From: CAITNQ01 sp041661365
GTDB lineage: Bacteria; Latescibacterota; UBA2968; UBA8231
DNA length: 18,582 nucleotides
Direction: 5' to 3'
NCBI GenBank assembly: GCA_041661365.1
Contig: JBAZUN010000068.1
Location: forward strand, 1 to 18,582
Both the position numbers and the translations under genes were made by a program. Shown in pieces: positions 1 to 6,833 of this stretch. Within the stretch, counting starts at the first letter, position 1. The number at the start of each line of letters is the position of its first letter. The notes below the pieces were generated by a model. It saw only the letters and a program-made list of their open reading frames with translations, ran no database searches and had not been told where the DNA came from.

Positions 1-732
1 GAAATAGCGATCGGGCGGAATCAGGGTGTTGTAGGTGTGGACGAAGAGGGCGTAGTCGACGCTCCCGCCCCACTCTTCGGGGATAGGCGCTCCAGGGGCA
101 TTGGTGCGGTTGCGCAGCGACCAGGTACCGTCAAAGGCATCCCAGTAGAACGGATCGCGGATCTCCAGAACCGGCACGAAGTGCCGCGGCACCGGCCGGA
201 AGGTCAGCTCGGGGCGCGAGGGGAGGGTCACCGAGTCGCGGTGGTACCAGCGGCAACCCAGGTCCTCCTCCAGGAGGGCGTAGACCGCGTTGATCGGGCC
301 GCGGGTCCGGCCTCCCAGCAGGAAGAGGGTCTTCCCGCTCAGCGCGATGGCGTACCCTTCGTCGCCCAGATCGAGCCCGGCCTCGGGCAGGGCGGCCTGC
401 TCCAGGAGCGCCGTGCGGCCGATGCTGATCACCCTCCCGGAGGGGGCCGGGTCGGCGCCCTCGTGGAGGACGGCGAAGTCGGCCCCGGAGATCCCCTTCA
501 GCCACTGGGCCAGGTCGGCTGCCGCTTTCTCCTCCTGCGTGGTCGGCGTCGCCGGCAGGAGCAGGTCGTAGGCTGCCTTCCCGCGCGAGGCCAAGGTCAG
601 CGAGGGACCCGCCTTGCCGGCCGGCTTCAGGGCGTTCACCCACTGCGGGTGGAAGGTAGCGGCACGGCCGGGACCGGCCGCCAGACAGAGGCAGGAACCG
701 ATGATCACCGTGCGGAGCGCGCTGGAGCTCAT
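1..732 (-). CDS. Secreted DUF4838-like protein (carbohydrate-active family), C-terminus cut by window edge
   Basis: The visible 244 codons begin with a Sec-type signal peptide (hydrophobic stretch near residues 8-20, likely cut after GRA at about 24). Next comes an alpha/beta domain of the kind found in front of GH20 and GH67 enzymes, with an LLEEDLGCRWYHRD block near residues 152-165. The following block around residues 190-205 contains RDPFYWDAFDGTW and an RN pair, typical of DUF4838 proteins. This family is thought to act on glycans outside the cytoplasm, but no activity can be read from the fragment. The ATG at 732 is preceded by GGAGG with 8 nt spacing on the minus strand, and no better start lies upstream. 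It is the last visible gene of the minus-strand run, 125 bp after the MttB-like gene, and may also have its own promoter. The family call rests on remembered motifs; the catalytic half is missing from the window. Confidence 0.8.
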   Translation of the reverse strand, partial: MSSSALRTVIIGSCLCLAAGPGRAATFHPQWVNALKPAGKAGPSLTLASRGKAAYDLLLPATPTTQEEKAAADLAQWLKGISGADFAVLHEGADPAPSGRVISIGRTALLEQAALPEAGLDLGDEGYAIALSGKTLFLLGGRTRGPINAVYALLEEDLGCRWYHRDSVTLPSRPELTFRPVPRHFVPVLEIRDPFYWDAFDGTWSLRNRTNAPGAPIPEEWGGSVDYALFVHTYNTLIPPDRYF

Positions 733-804
733 GGAGGTAACCTCCGGATGGGGTAAGCAAGTTGGGAGAGCGGAGACCGAACGCGAAGCTCCGAAACAGC
801 ACGG

Positions 805-833
805 AGAATGGGGCAGGACCCGGGTCATGTCAA
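805..833 (-). promoter_or_regulatory. Candidate sigma70-type promoter for the DUF4838-like gene
   Basis: On the minus strand a perfect TTGACA (833-828) is followed after 17 nt by CATTCT (810-805), a weak -10 box. Transcription would start near 798, leaving a leader of about 65 nt before the ATG at 732. It lies just after the MttB stop, so it could be an internal operon promoter. The -35 box is good and the -10 box poor, so this is tentative. Confidence 0.3.
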
Positions 834-857
834 ACCCCGGGGCCGGAAGGCGGAAGG

Positions 858-2354
858 TCAGCCGAGCAGCTCGGTCCGGGCCGCGGTCAGGATCCGCTCG
901 AGCTCGGAGCAGAAGGCCGCGTCGCGTTCCAGCGGCGGTTGGGCCTTGACCAAGGCCCGCCACTGTTCGTCGGCCCGGTCGAGGAGCTGACGGTCGGCCT
1001 CCTCGGCACGATACGACTCGTCCCGGCGATAGGTCCGGTCGAAGAGCCGCGGGTCCCACAGCACCTCCTGGAAGTGGTGCAGGGTGTGCTCGGTGCCGAT
1101 ATGGGCCTCGTGCTCGCAGAAGCCCAGCGCCTCGATCGAATCAACGGCCAGGCTCTCCTCGTCGACCGAGATCCCCTGGCCCCATCGATGCAGGGCCCGA
1201 TTGAGCTCGAGGTCGATCATGGCCTGGACCGGCGAGAAGGCTGCGCCGTTGTCGAGCAGCCCGATCCCCAGAGGGGCGCTGACCGTGGCGGCGAAGGCCA
1301 TCTGCCGGAAGGTCTTCATGAAGGCCGCCTGGATCCCCGGGCACTTGGCTTCGACGTAGGCCGGCTCCACGTTGAGGACCAGTCCGTACCGGCGCCGGAA
1401 GAGCTGGTGCAGCGCGGCGTCGGTGAGGACGGCCGCCGGGGTCGCGTAGCAGACCTGGGTGGTCCGCATGTCCATCTCGCCCGTGATCGAGGTGGCGTAG
1501 TAGTAGACCTCCGGCGCCACCAGCGAGCAGGCGGTCAGGCACCCCAGGATCTCGGCGGTGGCCACGACCATGCTGCCCGCCGGCGTCACCGGCGTGGTCC
1601 CCCCCAGGATCGGCATCGGCGCGAAGTTGACCGGGAATCCATACCGCAGGGCCTCCTGCAGCACTTGGCAGGCGCTGGTATCCAGTTTCAGCGGCGAGGT
1701 GGTGCAGTAGGCATGGGCGAACATAGGCGGCGCCGTGCGGAACGCGCTGGCCCGGGCCGCCGATCCCAGCGCCTCGGTGGCCAGACCGGCCAGCTCGGCC
1801 AGGAAGCGGACTTGGCGCGGATCGCCGACGCCGACCCATCCCGGTTTGTCGGAGTGAAGCAGCAGCAGGCCCGCCGACTCCAGCGGCTCGAGGCAAGGAT
1901 CGAAATCGGCGCAGACGAACGGCGAGCAGACCGCCCGCACCGGGGTCAGGACCTGGCCCAGCCGGATCATCTCCACCTGGTCCTCGGTCGTGGGGGGCCG
2001 GTATCGACCCTCCGGATACTCGTAGATCGCCGGGGTGGTGAAACCGTAGTCCACGGTGAAGTCGGACGGCCAGGCCACCCCGTCGACCGGCAAGGACTCG
2101 CAGAACGGATACCAGAGAGAGGAGCGGACCAGCCGGTACCGGTCGCGCTGCGCCGCCACCTGCCGCTCGACCAGCTCCGGCAGGAACCAGGCCCGCTGGG
2201 CGGCGAAGTCCACGCGGCACCCCGCGTCGGCCAGGGCGCGGAGCAGGAAGTCCCCGCGCAGGGTCAGGCCGGTGCGTTCCAGCACGCGGAGCGCGGCCCG
2301 GTGCACCGCCTCCATGCCCTCGTCGTCGATGACCTTGAGCAAGCCCGTGAGCAT
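858..2354 (-). CDS. MttB superfamily methyltransferase (trimethylamine / glycine-betaine type, non-pyrrolysine)
   Basis: The 498-residue protein has the full length of the MttB family (PF06253), corrinoid-dependent TIM-barrel enzymes that move a methyl group from a methylated amine to a cognate corrinoid protein. Family marks are ILGGTTPVTPAGS at about 249-261 (the GA-T-AP-VTLAG block of MttB), YGL followed by an EAK-P-IQAAF stretch at about 323-345 (the region that carries pyrrolysine in true MttB), and a C-terminal helical tail with HIGTEHTLHHF at 418-428. No in-frame amber codon is present, so this is the non-Pyl subgroup that includes the glycine betaine enzyme MtgB. The protein is cytoplasmic, with no signal peptide. 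AAGGA lies 7 nt before the ATG. It sits 90 bp after the D-aminoacylase gene in a likely operon. No corrinoid protein or corrinoid:THF methyltransferase gene is in the window. The substrate is unknown. Confidence 0.9.
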   Translation of the reverse strand: MLTGLLKVIDDEGMEAVHRAALRVLERTGLTLRGDFLLRALADAGCRVDFAAQRAWFLPELVERQVAAQRDRYRLVRSSLWYPFCESLPVDGVAWPSDFTVDYGFTTPAIYEYPEGRYRPPTTEDQVEMIRLGQVLTPVRAVCSPFVCADFDPCLEPLESAGLLLLHSDKPGWVGVGDPRQVRFLAELAGLATEALGSAARASAFRTAPPMFAHAYCTTSPLKLDTSACQVLQEALRYGFPVNFAPMPILGGTTPVTPAGSMVVATAEILGCLTACSLVAPEVYYYATSITGEMDMRTTQVCYATPAAVLTDAALHQLFRRRYGLVLNVEPAYVEAKCPGIQAAFMKTFRQMAFAATVSAPLGIGLLDNGAAFSPVQAMIDLELNRALHRWGQGISVDEESLAVDSIEALGFCEHEAHIGTEHTLHHFQEVLWDPRLFDRTYRRDESYRAEEADRQLLDRADEQWRALVKAQPPLERDAAFCSELERILTAARTELLG

Positions 2355-2444
2355 GGAATCGTCCTTCTCCCGGCTGGCCGGCGCTCCCCGGCGTCTCGCG
2401 TGACCGGAGCTCCCCCGCCGCCGATCACCTCAGAAAGATCGCCG

Positions 2445-3944
2445 TCACCCTTCGCCCCGCCGCAGCACGCGGCCGTACCCGACCGCGGCGGGCCGGTCGT
2501 GCTCCAGCGCCACCTGACCGGCCAGCAGCACCCACTCGATCCCGGTGGCGTACGCGTTCCCCTCGCGGAAGGTGGCGTGGTCCTGGATGCGGACCGGGTC
2601 GAAGACGGTCACGTCGGCCACCTTCCCCGCCGCCAGCAGACCGCGTCGCTTCAGGCCCAGTCGGCGGGCCGGCATGCCGGTCATCTTGTGGATCGCCTGC
2701 TCCAGGGTCAGCACGCCTTGCTCGCGGACGTACCGGGCGAGCACGCGCGGGAAGGTGCCGAAGTTGCGCGGGTGCGAGAAGCTCTTGCCGAAGACCCGCA
2801 GGTGGCCGTCGGAGCCGACCATCACCCGGGAGTCCTTCAGGTAGGTGACGACGTCGCTCTCGCACATGGCCAGGTAGATCGCCGAGAGCGATCCCCTGGC
2901 GCACAGCGCCACCGTGGCCTCGAACGGATCGCCGCCCTGCTCGCCGAGGTATTCGGCCAGGGTCTTGCCCTGGAACTCCGGGTGCGGCTCCAGCGGCGCC
3001 AGGATGATCCCCTGTCCCTGGTCCAGCAGGGCGTAACGCCGCGCGAACGTTGGCTCGGCCTGATCGCGGAGCGCGCCGGTCAGGAGACGGTCGACGCCGC
3101 CCTGTCGGTGCGCGCGGATCACGGTCTCCTGGCCGAAGAGGGCTCCGGCCAGACCGGTGAAGCAGCCGGTGTAGGGGTACTGGTCCGCGGTCACGTCCAG
3201 TCCTTCGCCCTGCGCGGCCTCGATGAGGGCCAGGGCCTGGCCCGACTTGCCCCAGTTGTCCCTGCCGTAGCACTTCAGGTGCGAGATCTGGCCCCCGGCG
3301 CCGCTCTGGCGGACCACCTCGATCAGCTCGGCGATGGCCTCGAGCAGGCCGTCGCCCTCGTTGCGGATGTGGCTGGCGTAGAACGTGCCGTACTCGGCGG
3401 CGACCCGGGACATCGCGATCAGCTCGGCCGTGGTCAGGAACGGGGTGTAGGCCACGCCCGACGAGAGGCCGACCGCCCCTTCCTCGAACCCCTGCCGGAC
3501 CAGCGCGGTCATCCGGTCCAGCTCGGCGGCGGTGGCCGGCCGCTCCTCCTGCAGCACGGCGTGGCGCGCCCTGTTGCAGCCGACCAGGACCGCGTAGTTG
3601 CCGCGGATCTGCAGTCGGCTGACCCGATCGAGGTGCGGGCCGATCGGGAAGGCGGCCCCGCCGCAGTTCCCGGCCACGCAGGTCGTCACCCCCTGTCGGA
3701 GGTAGTTGTCCGCGTCGGGGATCTGCTCGATGCCGCCGTCCATCTCGTCGTTGTGGTGGGTGTGCAGGTCGATGAACCCCGGCGCCACGACCAGACCGCG
3801 CGCCTCGATCCGGCGCGCGGCAGGGACCGTTGACAGGTCGCCGACCGCGGCAATGGTATCGCCGGCCACGCCAAGGTCCTGGCATACGGCCGGCGCGCCG
3901 CTGCCGTCGACCAGGGTGCCGCCGGCGAAGATCAGATCAAGCAT
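2445..3944 (-). CDS. N-acyl-D-amino-acid deacylase (D-aminoacylase), amidohydrolase superfamily
   Basis: At 499 residues this matches the usual length of zinc-dependent D-aminoacylases, which hydrolyse N-acyl-D-amino acids (some relatives hydrolyse D-hydantoins or other amides). The key residues are visible: the metal-binding HTHHN at 61-65, the bridging cysteine in GNCGG (Cys94), SHIRNE at 191-196, SHLK at 221-224 (metal-ligand His222), DQYPY at 254-258, and the catalytic Asp379 in GSDG. The C-terminal part returns to the small beta domain (KVADVTVFDP near 441-450), as is normal for the fold. No signal peptide is seen, so it is cytoplasmic. The ATG has an excellent AAGGAGGT 5 nt upstream. 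The gene lies 54 bp after the sulfatase and 90 bp before the MttB-like gene on the same strand, which supports one catabolic operon. The exact acyl substrate cannot be told from sequence. Confidence 0.93.
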   Translation of the reverse strand: MLDLIFAGGTLVDGSGAPAVCQDLGVAGDTIAAVGDLSTVPAARRIEARGLVVAPGFIDLHTHHNDEMDGGIEQIPDADNYLRQGVTTCVAGNCGGAAFPIGPHLDRVSRLQIRGNYAVLVGCNRARHAVLQEERPATAAELDRMTALVRQGFEEGAVGLSSGVAYTPFLTTAELIAMSRVAAEYGTFYASHIRNEGDGLLEAIAELIEVVRQSGAGGQISHLKCYGRDNWGKSGQALALIEAAQGEGLDVTADQYPYTGCFTGLAGALFGQETVIRAHRQGGVDRLLTGALRDQAEPTFARRYALLDQGQGIILAPLEPHPEFQGKTLAEYLGEQGGDPFEATVALCARGSLSAIYLAMCESDVVTYLKDSRVMVGSDGHLRVFGKSFSHPRNFGTFPRVLARYVREQGVLTLEQAIHKMTGMPARRLGLKRRGLLAAGKVADVTVFDPVRIQDHATFREGNAYATGIEWVLLAGQVALEHDRPAAVGYGRVLRRGEG

Positions 3945-3998
3945 GGAGCACCTCCTTCGGGGACAGCGCGGCGCGCGCGAACCGGCGCCCGCCCTGGG

Positions 3999-5522
3999 TC
4001 AGTCTCGGGTCACCTGGCTCCCCCACCAGTCGGCGTCCGGCTGCCATTCCGGATCGAGGTAGTCCCGGTGCTGGGTCTCGAGCTCGGCCATCAGGCGGGT
4101 TCGGTGGTCGTCGAGTCGTCGCTGCTCCAGCACGGGGTCGTGTTCGGGGTCGGGCACCGGGAGGCGGGCGTCGACCTCGACCAGCCAGCGGTCGAGGTAG
4201 TGTCGCAGCTCGGCGGCCAGATCGGGCTCGACCATCGCCAGATCCCGCTGCTCACCCGGGTCGTTGGCCAGGTGATAGAGCTCGTCGCGTCCGTCCTCGA
4301 AGTAGTGGATCAGCCGCCAGTCGCCCCGGCGGATGACGGCCGCGGGCTCGCCCCCCTGGTTCCCGTAGTGCGGGTAGTGCCAGAACAGGTCGCGGCCCGT
4401 GATGGTCTCGTCGGGCTCCCCGCGCAGGAGCGGCATGAGGCTGGCCCCGTCGAGTCGCGCCGCAGCAGGTTGGCGCAGCCCGGCCAGCTCGAGGAGGGTG
4501 GGGTACAGGTCGAGGTGCGACACCGGCACGTTACAGCGGCTGCCGGGCCGCGTGAGGCCGGGGATCCCGACAAAGAGCGGCTCGCGGACGCCGCCGTCCC
4601 ACTGCCGGCCCTTACCACCGCGCAGCGGCAGGCCTGCCGTGGAGTAGGAGTCGCCCGAGACCACGCCGCCGTTGTCCGAGGTGAAGACGGTGACGGTGTG
4701 GTCGGCCAGACCGAGCCGCTCGATCGTCTCGAGGACCATGCCCACGGCCTCGTCCATGGCCTGGATCATGCCGGCGTACACCGGGCAGTCCTGCACCAGA
4801 CGGACCGGCAGACGGCGGTCGAAGGCGAAGCGGCGGAGCGGCGGCGGCCCAGCGGCCACGGCCTTCTGCCGGAAGTACTCCCAGCGGTCCCTGCTGGTCT
4901 GGATCGGGCCGTGCACCGAGTAGAAGGAGAGGTAGGCGAGGAAAGGCTGGCCGGCCGCTGCCTCGATCAGGCGGCTCATCTCGTCGGCCAGGCGGAGCGG
5001 CAGGCACTCGCCGTTCCGCCGGTTGGGGAGCCGGGGGTTCTGCCAGGGGGAGAAGTACCCGCCGATCGGGCTGCCGGCCTTCCAGCCACCGACGTTGACG
5101 TCGAACCCGCGGTCCTCGGGGTGGGCGCCGACGTCGCCCAGGTGCCACTTGCCGACGAACAGGGTGCGGTACCCGCCCTCGCGCAGCACCGCCGGCAGGG
5201 TGATCTCCTCGCTGCCGAGCTCCTGGCGGTACGGCGGGGGCAGCAGCCGGTTGTGGCGACCTTGGCGACGCCACTCCGTGCCCCAGGCGGCCCCGATCCA
5301 GTCGGTGATACCGTGCCGCGGCGGGACCTTGCCGGTCAGGATGCTGGCCCGCGAGGGACTGCAGACCTGGCAGGTGGCGTACCCCTGGGTGAACTGCATG
5401 CCCCCGGCCGCGAGGCGGTCGAGGTAGGGGCTCTCGTAGTAGGCGCTGCCCGTGGCCCCGAGATCGTTCCAGCCCAGGTCGTCGGCGAGGAGGAAGAGGA
5501 TGTTCGGTCGTCGGCAGGCCAT
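3999..5522 (-). CDS. Type I sulfatase (formylglycine-dependent arylsulfatase family)
   Basis: The 507-residue protein has all core motifs of the type I sulfatases (PF00884): NILFLLADDLGWNDLG at the N-terminus with metal ligands Asp14-Asp15, CSPSR with the modifiable Cys54, GKWHLG near 124-129, HG at 204-205, SDNGG at 282-286 (Asp and Asn ligands) and a Lys in GGKG at 304. Cys54 must be converted to formylglycine for activity. No signal peptide is visible, so it either works in the cytoplasm or the start is wrong. I chose the ATG at 5522 because the family motif follows directly. An in-frame TTG at 5558 would add 12 residues but coincides with a TTGACA promoter-like box. No Shine-Dalgarno precedes 5522. 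It is the first gene of the minus-strand operon and is divergent from the sialidase-like gene. Substrate unknown. Confidence 0.93.
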   Translation of the reverse strand: MACRRPNILFLLADDLGWNDLGATGSAYYESPYLDRLAAGGMQFTQGYATCQVCSPSRASILTGKVPPRHGITDWIGAAWGTEWRRQGRHNRLLPPPYRQELGSEEITLPAVLREGGYRTLFVGKWHLGDVGAHPEDRGFDVNVGGWKAGSPIGGYFSPWQNPRLPNRRNGECLPLRLADEMSRLIEAAAGQPFLAYLSFYSVHGPIQTSRDRWEYFRQKAVAAGPPPLRRFAFDRRLPVRLVQDCPVYAGMIQAMDEAVGMVLETIERLGLADHTVTVFTSDNGGVVSGDSYSTAGLPLRGGKGRQWDGGVREPLFVGIPGLTRPGSRCNVPVSHLDLYPTLLELAGLRQPAAARLDGASLMPLLRGEPDETITGRDLFWHYPHYGNQGGEPAAVIRRGDWRLIHYFEDGRDELYHLANDPGEQRDLAMVEPDLAAELRHYLDRWLVEVDARLPVPDPEHDPVLEQRRLDDHRTRLMAELETQHRDYLDPEWQPDADWWGSQVTRD

Positions 5523-5528
5523 GGGGAG

Positions 5529-5558
5529 TAGATAGCCGCGATCGGGGGCCGCTGTCAA
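5529..5558 (-). promoter_or_regulatory. Candidate promoter of the sulfatase operon, possibly giving a leaderless mRNA
   Basis: On the minus strand TTGACA (5558-5553) and TATCTA (5534-5529) are separated by 18 nt. The expected start point, about 7 nt after the -10 box, falls on the A of the sulfatase ATG at 5522. The ATG also lacks a Shine-Dalgarno, which fits leaderless translation. The box resemblance is seen directly; its activity is inferred. Confidence 0.35.
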
Positions 5559-5693
5559 GCGGGTTGGTCGGTCGGCGCGTGGTGCCCCCCGGTTGTCGCG
5601 AGCGACGGCGGGCGATTACCTTCGGGGTGATCAAGCGGTCGGCGGGAGGCGCCTGGCCACCCACCGCGTCCACCAACAAAGAGGACGGCACCC

Positions 5694-6692
5694 ATGAAGC
5701 AGGACGAGATCCTCAGCGTCGCCATGGCGGTGGCGACCCCACAACACCCGCGTCACAGCGAGTCGGACATCATCCGACTGCGGGACGGGTGTCTCCTGCT
5801 GGGATGGACCGAGTTCTACGCCGGCGTGGGCGACGACCACGGCGCGGCCCGCATCGTGGGGCGCGTCTCGGCCGACGGGGGACGGACTTGGGGCGACCAG
5901 TATACCCTCGTCGAGAACGACGGCGCGTGCAACGTCATGGAGGTCAACCTCCTTCGCCTCAGGAGCGGCAGCCTGGCCCTGTTCCACTGCCAGAAGAACG
6001 TTGAGGTCGGGGGAGCGGAGCCCGCGGACTGCCGGGTCATGCTACGTCGGTCCGAAGACGAGGGCCGGACCTTCGGCCCGGCTCAGGAGATCACCGGTGA
6101 GAAGCGGTACATCGAGACCGCGTCCGGCCGGTCGCTGATGCTCCAGAGCGACCGCATCCTGGTCGAGTGCGACGACCTGGGAGCCGCCTTCTGCCTGCGG
6201 TCCGACGACGACGGCGCGACCTGGCGCGAGGGCCGGCACGTGCACCCGGCCGGCGGCGGCTGCTGGGAGCCGGCCGCGGTCGAGCTGCAGGATGGGCGGG
6301 TGCTGATGTTCCTGCGGACCACGCTGGGCGGACAGTACCAGACCGTCTCGAGCGATGGCGGCGAGACCTGGTCCGAGCCGGTGCTGTCGCCCCTGAGAGG
6401 GACGGGGGCGCCGATCTCCATCGAGCGGATCCCGTCCACGGGCGACCTGCTGGCGATCTGGAACAACGACCTGGACAGCCCGCGAGCCCGCAACCCGCTG
6501 ACCGCGGCGATCTCGCGCAACGACGGCCGAACGTGGGACCACTACCGCGACCTCGCCGCCGCGCCGGACGATGCCTTCGCTTACCCTTCGGTCACCTTTG
6601 CCGACGACGCGGCCCTGCTGACCTACTTCAACTATAAAGACGGCATCTCGCTCTTCCTCAAGCGGATCCCGATCGACTGGCTTTACGCCTGA
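5694..6692 (+). CDS. Sialidase-like six-bladed beta-propeller protein (BNR/Asp-box family)
   Basis: The 332-residue protein contains five Asp-box (BNR) motifs: SADGGRTW at 59-66, SEDEGRTF at 120-127, SDDDGATW at 170-177, SSDGGETW at 219-226 and SRNDGRTW at 274-281. Spacing of about 45-60 residues is what a sialidase-fold propeller shows. There is no signal peptide or extra lectin domain, so it is a compact, probably cytoplasmic member. Relatives are annotated as exo-alpha-sialidases, but many such single-domain proteins act on other glycosides or are untested. AGAGGA lies about 8 nt before the ATG. The gene diverges from the sulfatase operon across 171 bp and is followed after 124 bp by a glycoside-hydrolase-like gene on the same strand. 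A damaged second copy of its 3' part lies at 12891-13142. Confidence 0.85.
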   Translation: MKQDEILSVAMAVATPQHPRHSESDIIRLRDGCLLLGWTEFYAGVGDDHGAARIVGRVSADGGRTWGDQYTLVENDGACNVMEVNLLRLRSGSLALFHCQKNVEVGGAEPADCRVMLRRSEDEGRTFGPAQEITGEKRYIETASGRSLMLQSDRILVECDDLGAAFCLRSDDDGATWREGRHVHPAGGGCWEPAAVELQDGRVLMFLRTTLGGQYQTVSSDGGETWSEPVLSPLRGTGAPISIERIPSTGDLLAIWNNDLDSPRARNPLTAAISRNDGRTWDHYRDLAAAPDDAFAYPSVTFADDAALLTYFNYKDGISLFLKRIPIDWLYA

Positions 6693-6740
6693 CGCGGCCG
6701 CAGCCCTGCTGGACCCCAGTGCTCGGTTAAGGAGACACCC

Positions 6741-6833
6741 TTGCTCCGGCTCCCCGGAAATCCCTTTGCTGGTCCACGACCTTGCGGCATCACTCGAGCC
6801 AAGAAGAGGACCCCTCATGCCTGTCGCTCCTGA
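6741..6833 (+). CDS. Possible short leader ORF overlapping the next gene
   Basis: A TTG at 6741 is preceded by AAGGAG with exactly 6 nt spacing and opens a 30-codon frame that ends in TGA at 6831-6833. That is 17 nt past the start of the glycoside-hydrolase-like gene, in another frame. The peptide is Arg/Pro-rich with no recognisable domain. It could be a leader whose translation is coupled to the downstream gene, or a chance match. The evidence is only the ribosome-site spacing and the overlap. Confidence 0.2.
   Translation: MLRLPGNPFAGPRPCGITRAKKRTPHACRS

Noticed and set aside
762..3833. Very long plus-strand open frame (about 1020 codons) opposite the MttB-like and D-aminoacylase genes
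   Set aside because: It is the mirror of two clear minus-strand enzymes in GC-rich sequence. Its translation is Arg/Gly/Asp/Pro-rich with no motif, and it bridges two unrelated genes.
4068..5531. Plus-strand open frame of about 490 codons opposite the sulfatase
   Set aside because: The sulfatase on the minus strand has all family motifs in order; the opposite frame shows only low-complexity composition.
5593..5619. TTGTCG / GATTAC as a promoter for the sialidase-like gene
   Set aside because: Spacing of 15 nt and a poor -10 match; not better than chance in this sequence.
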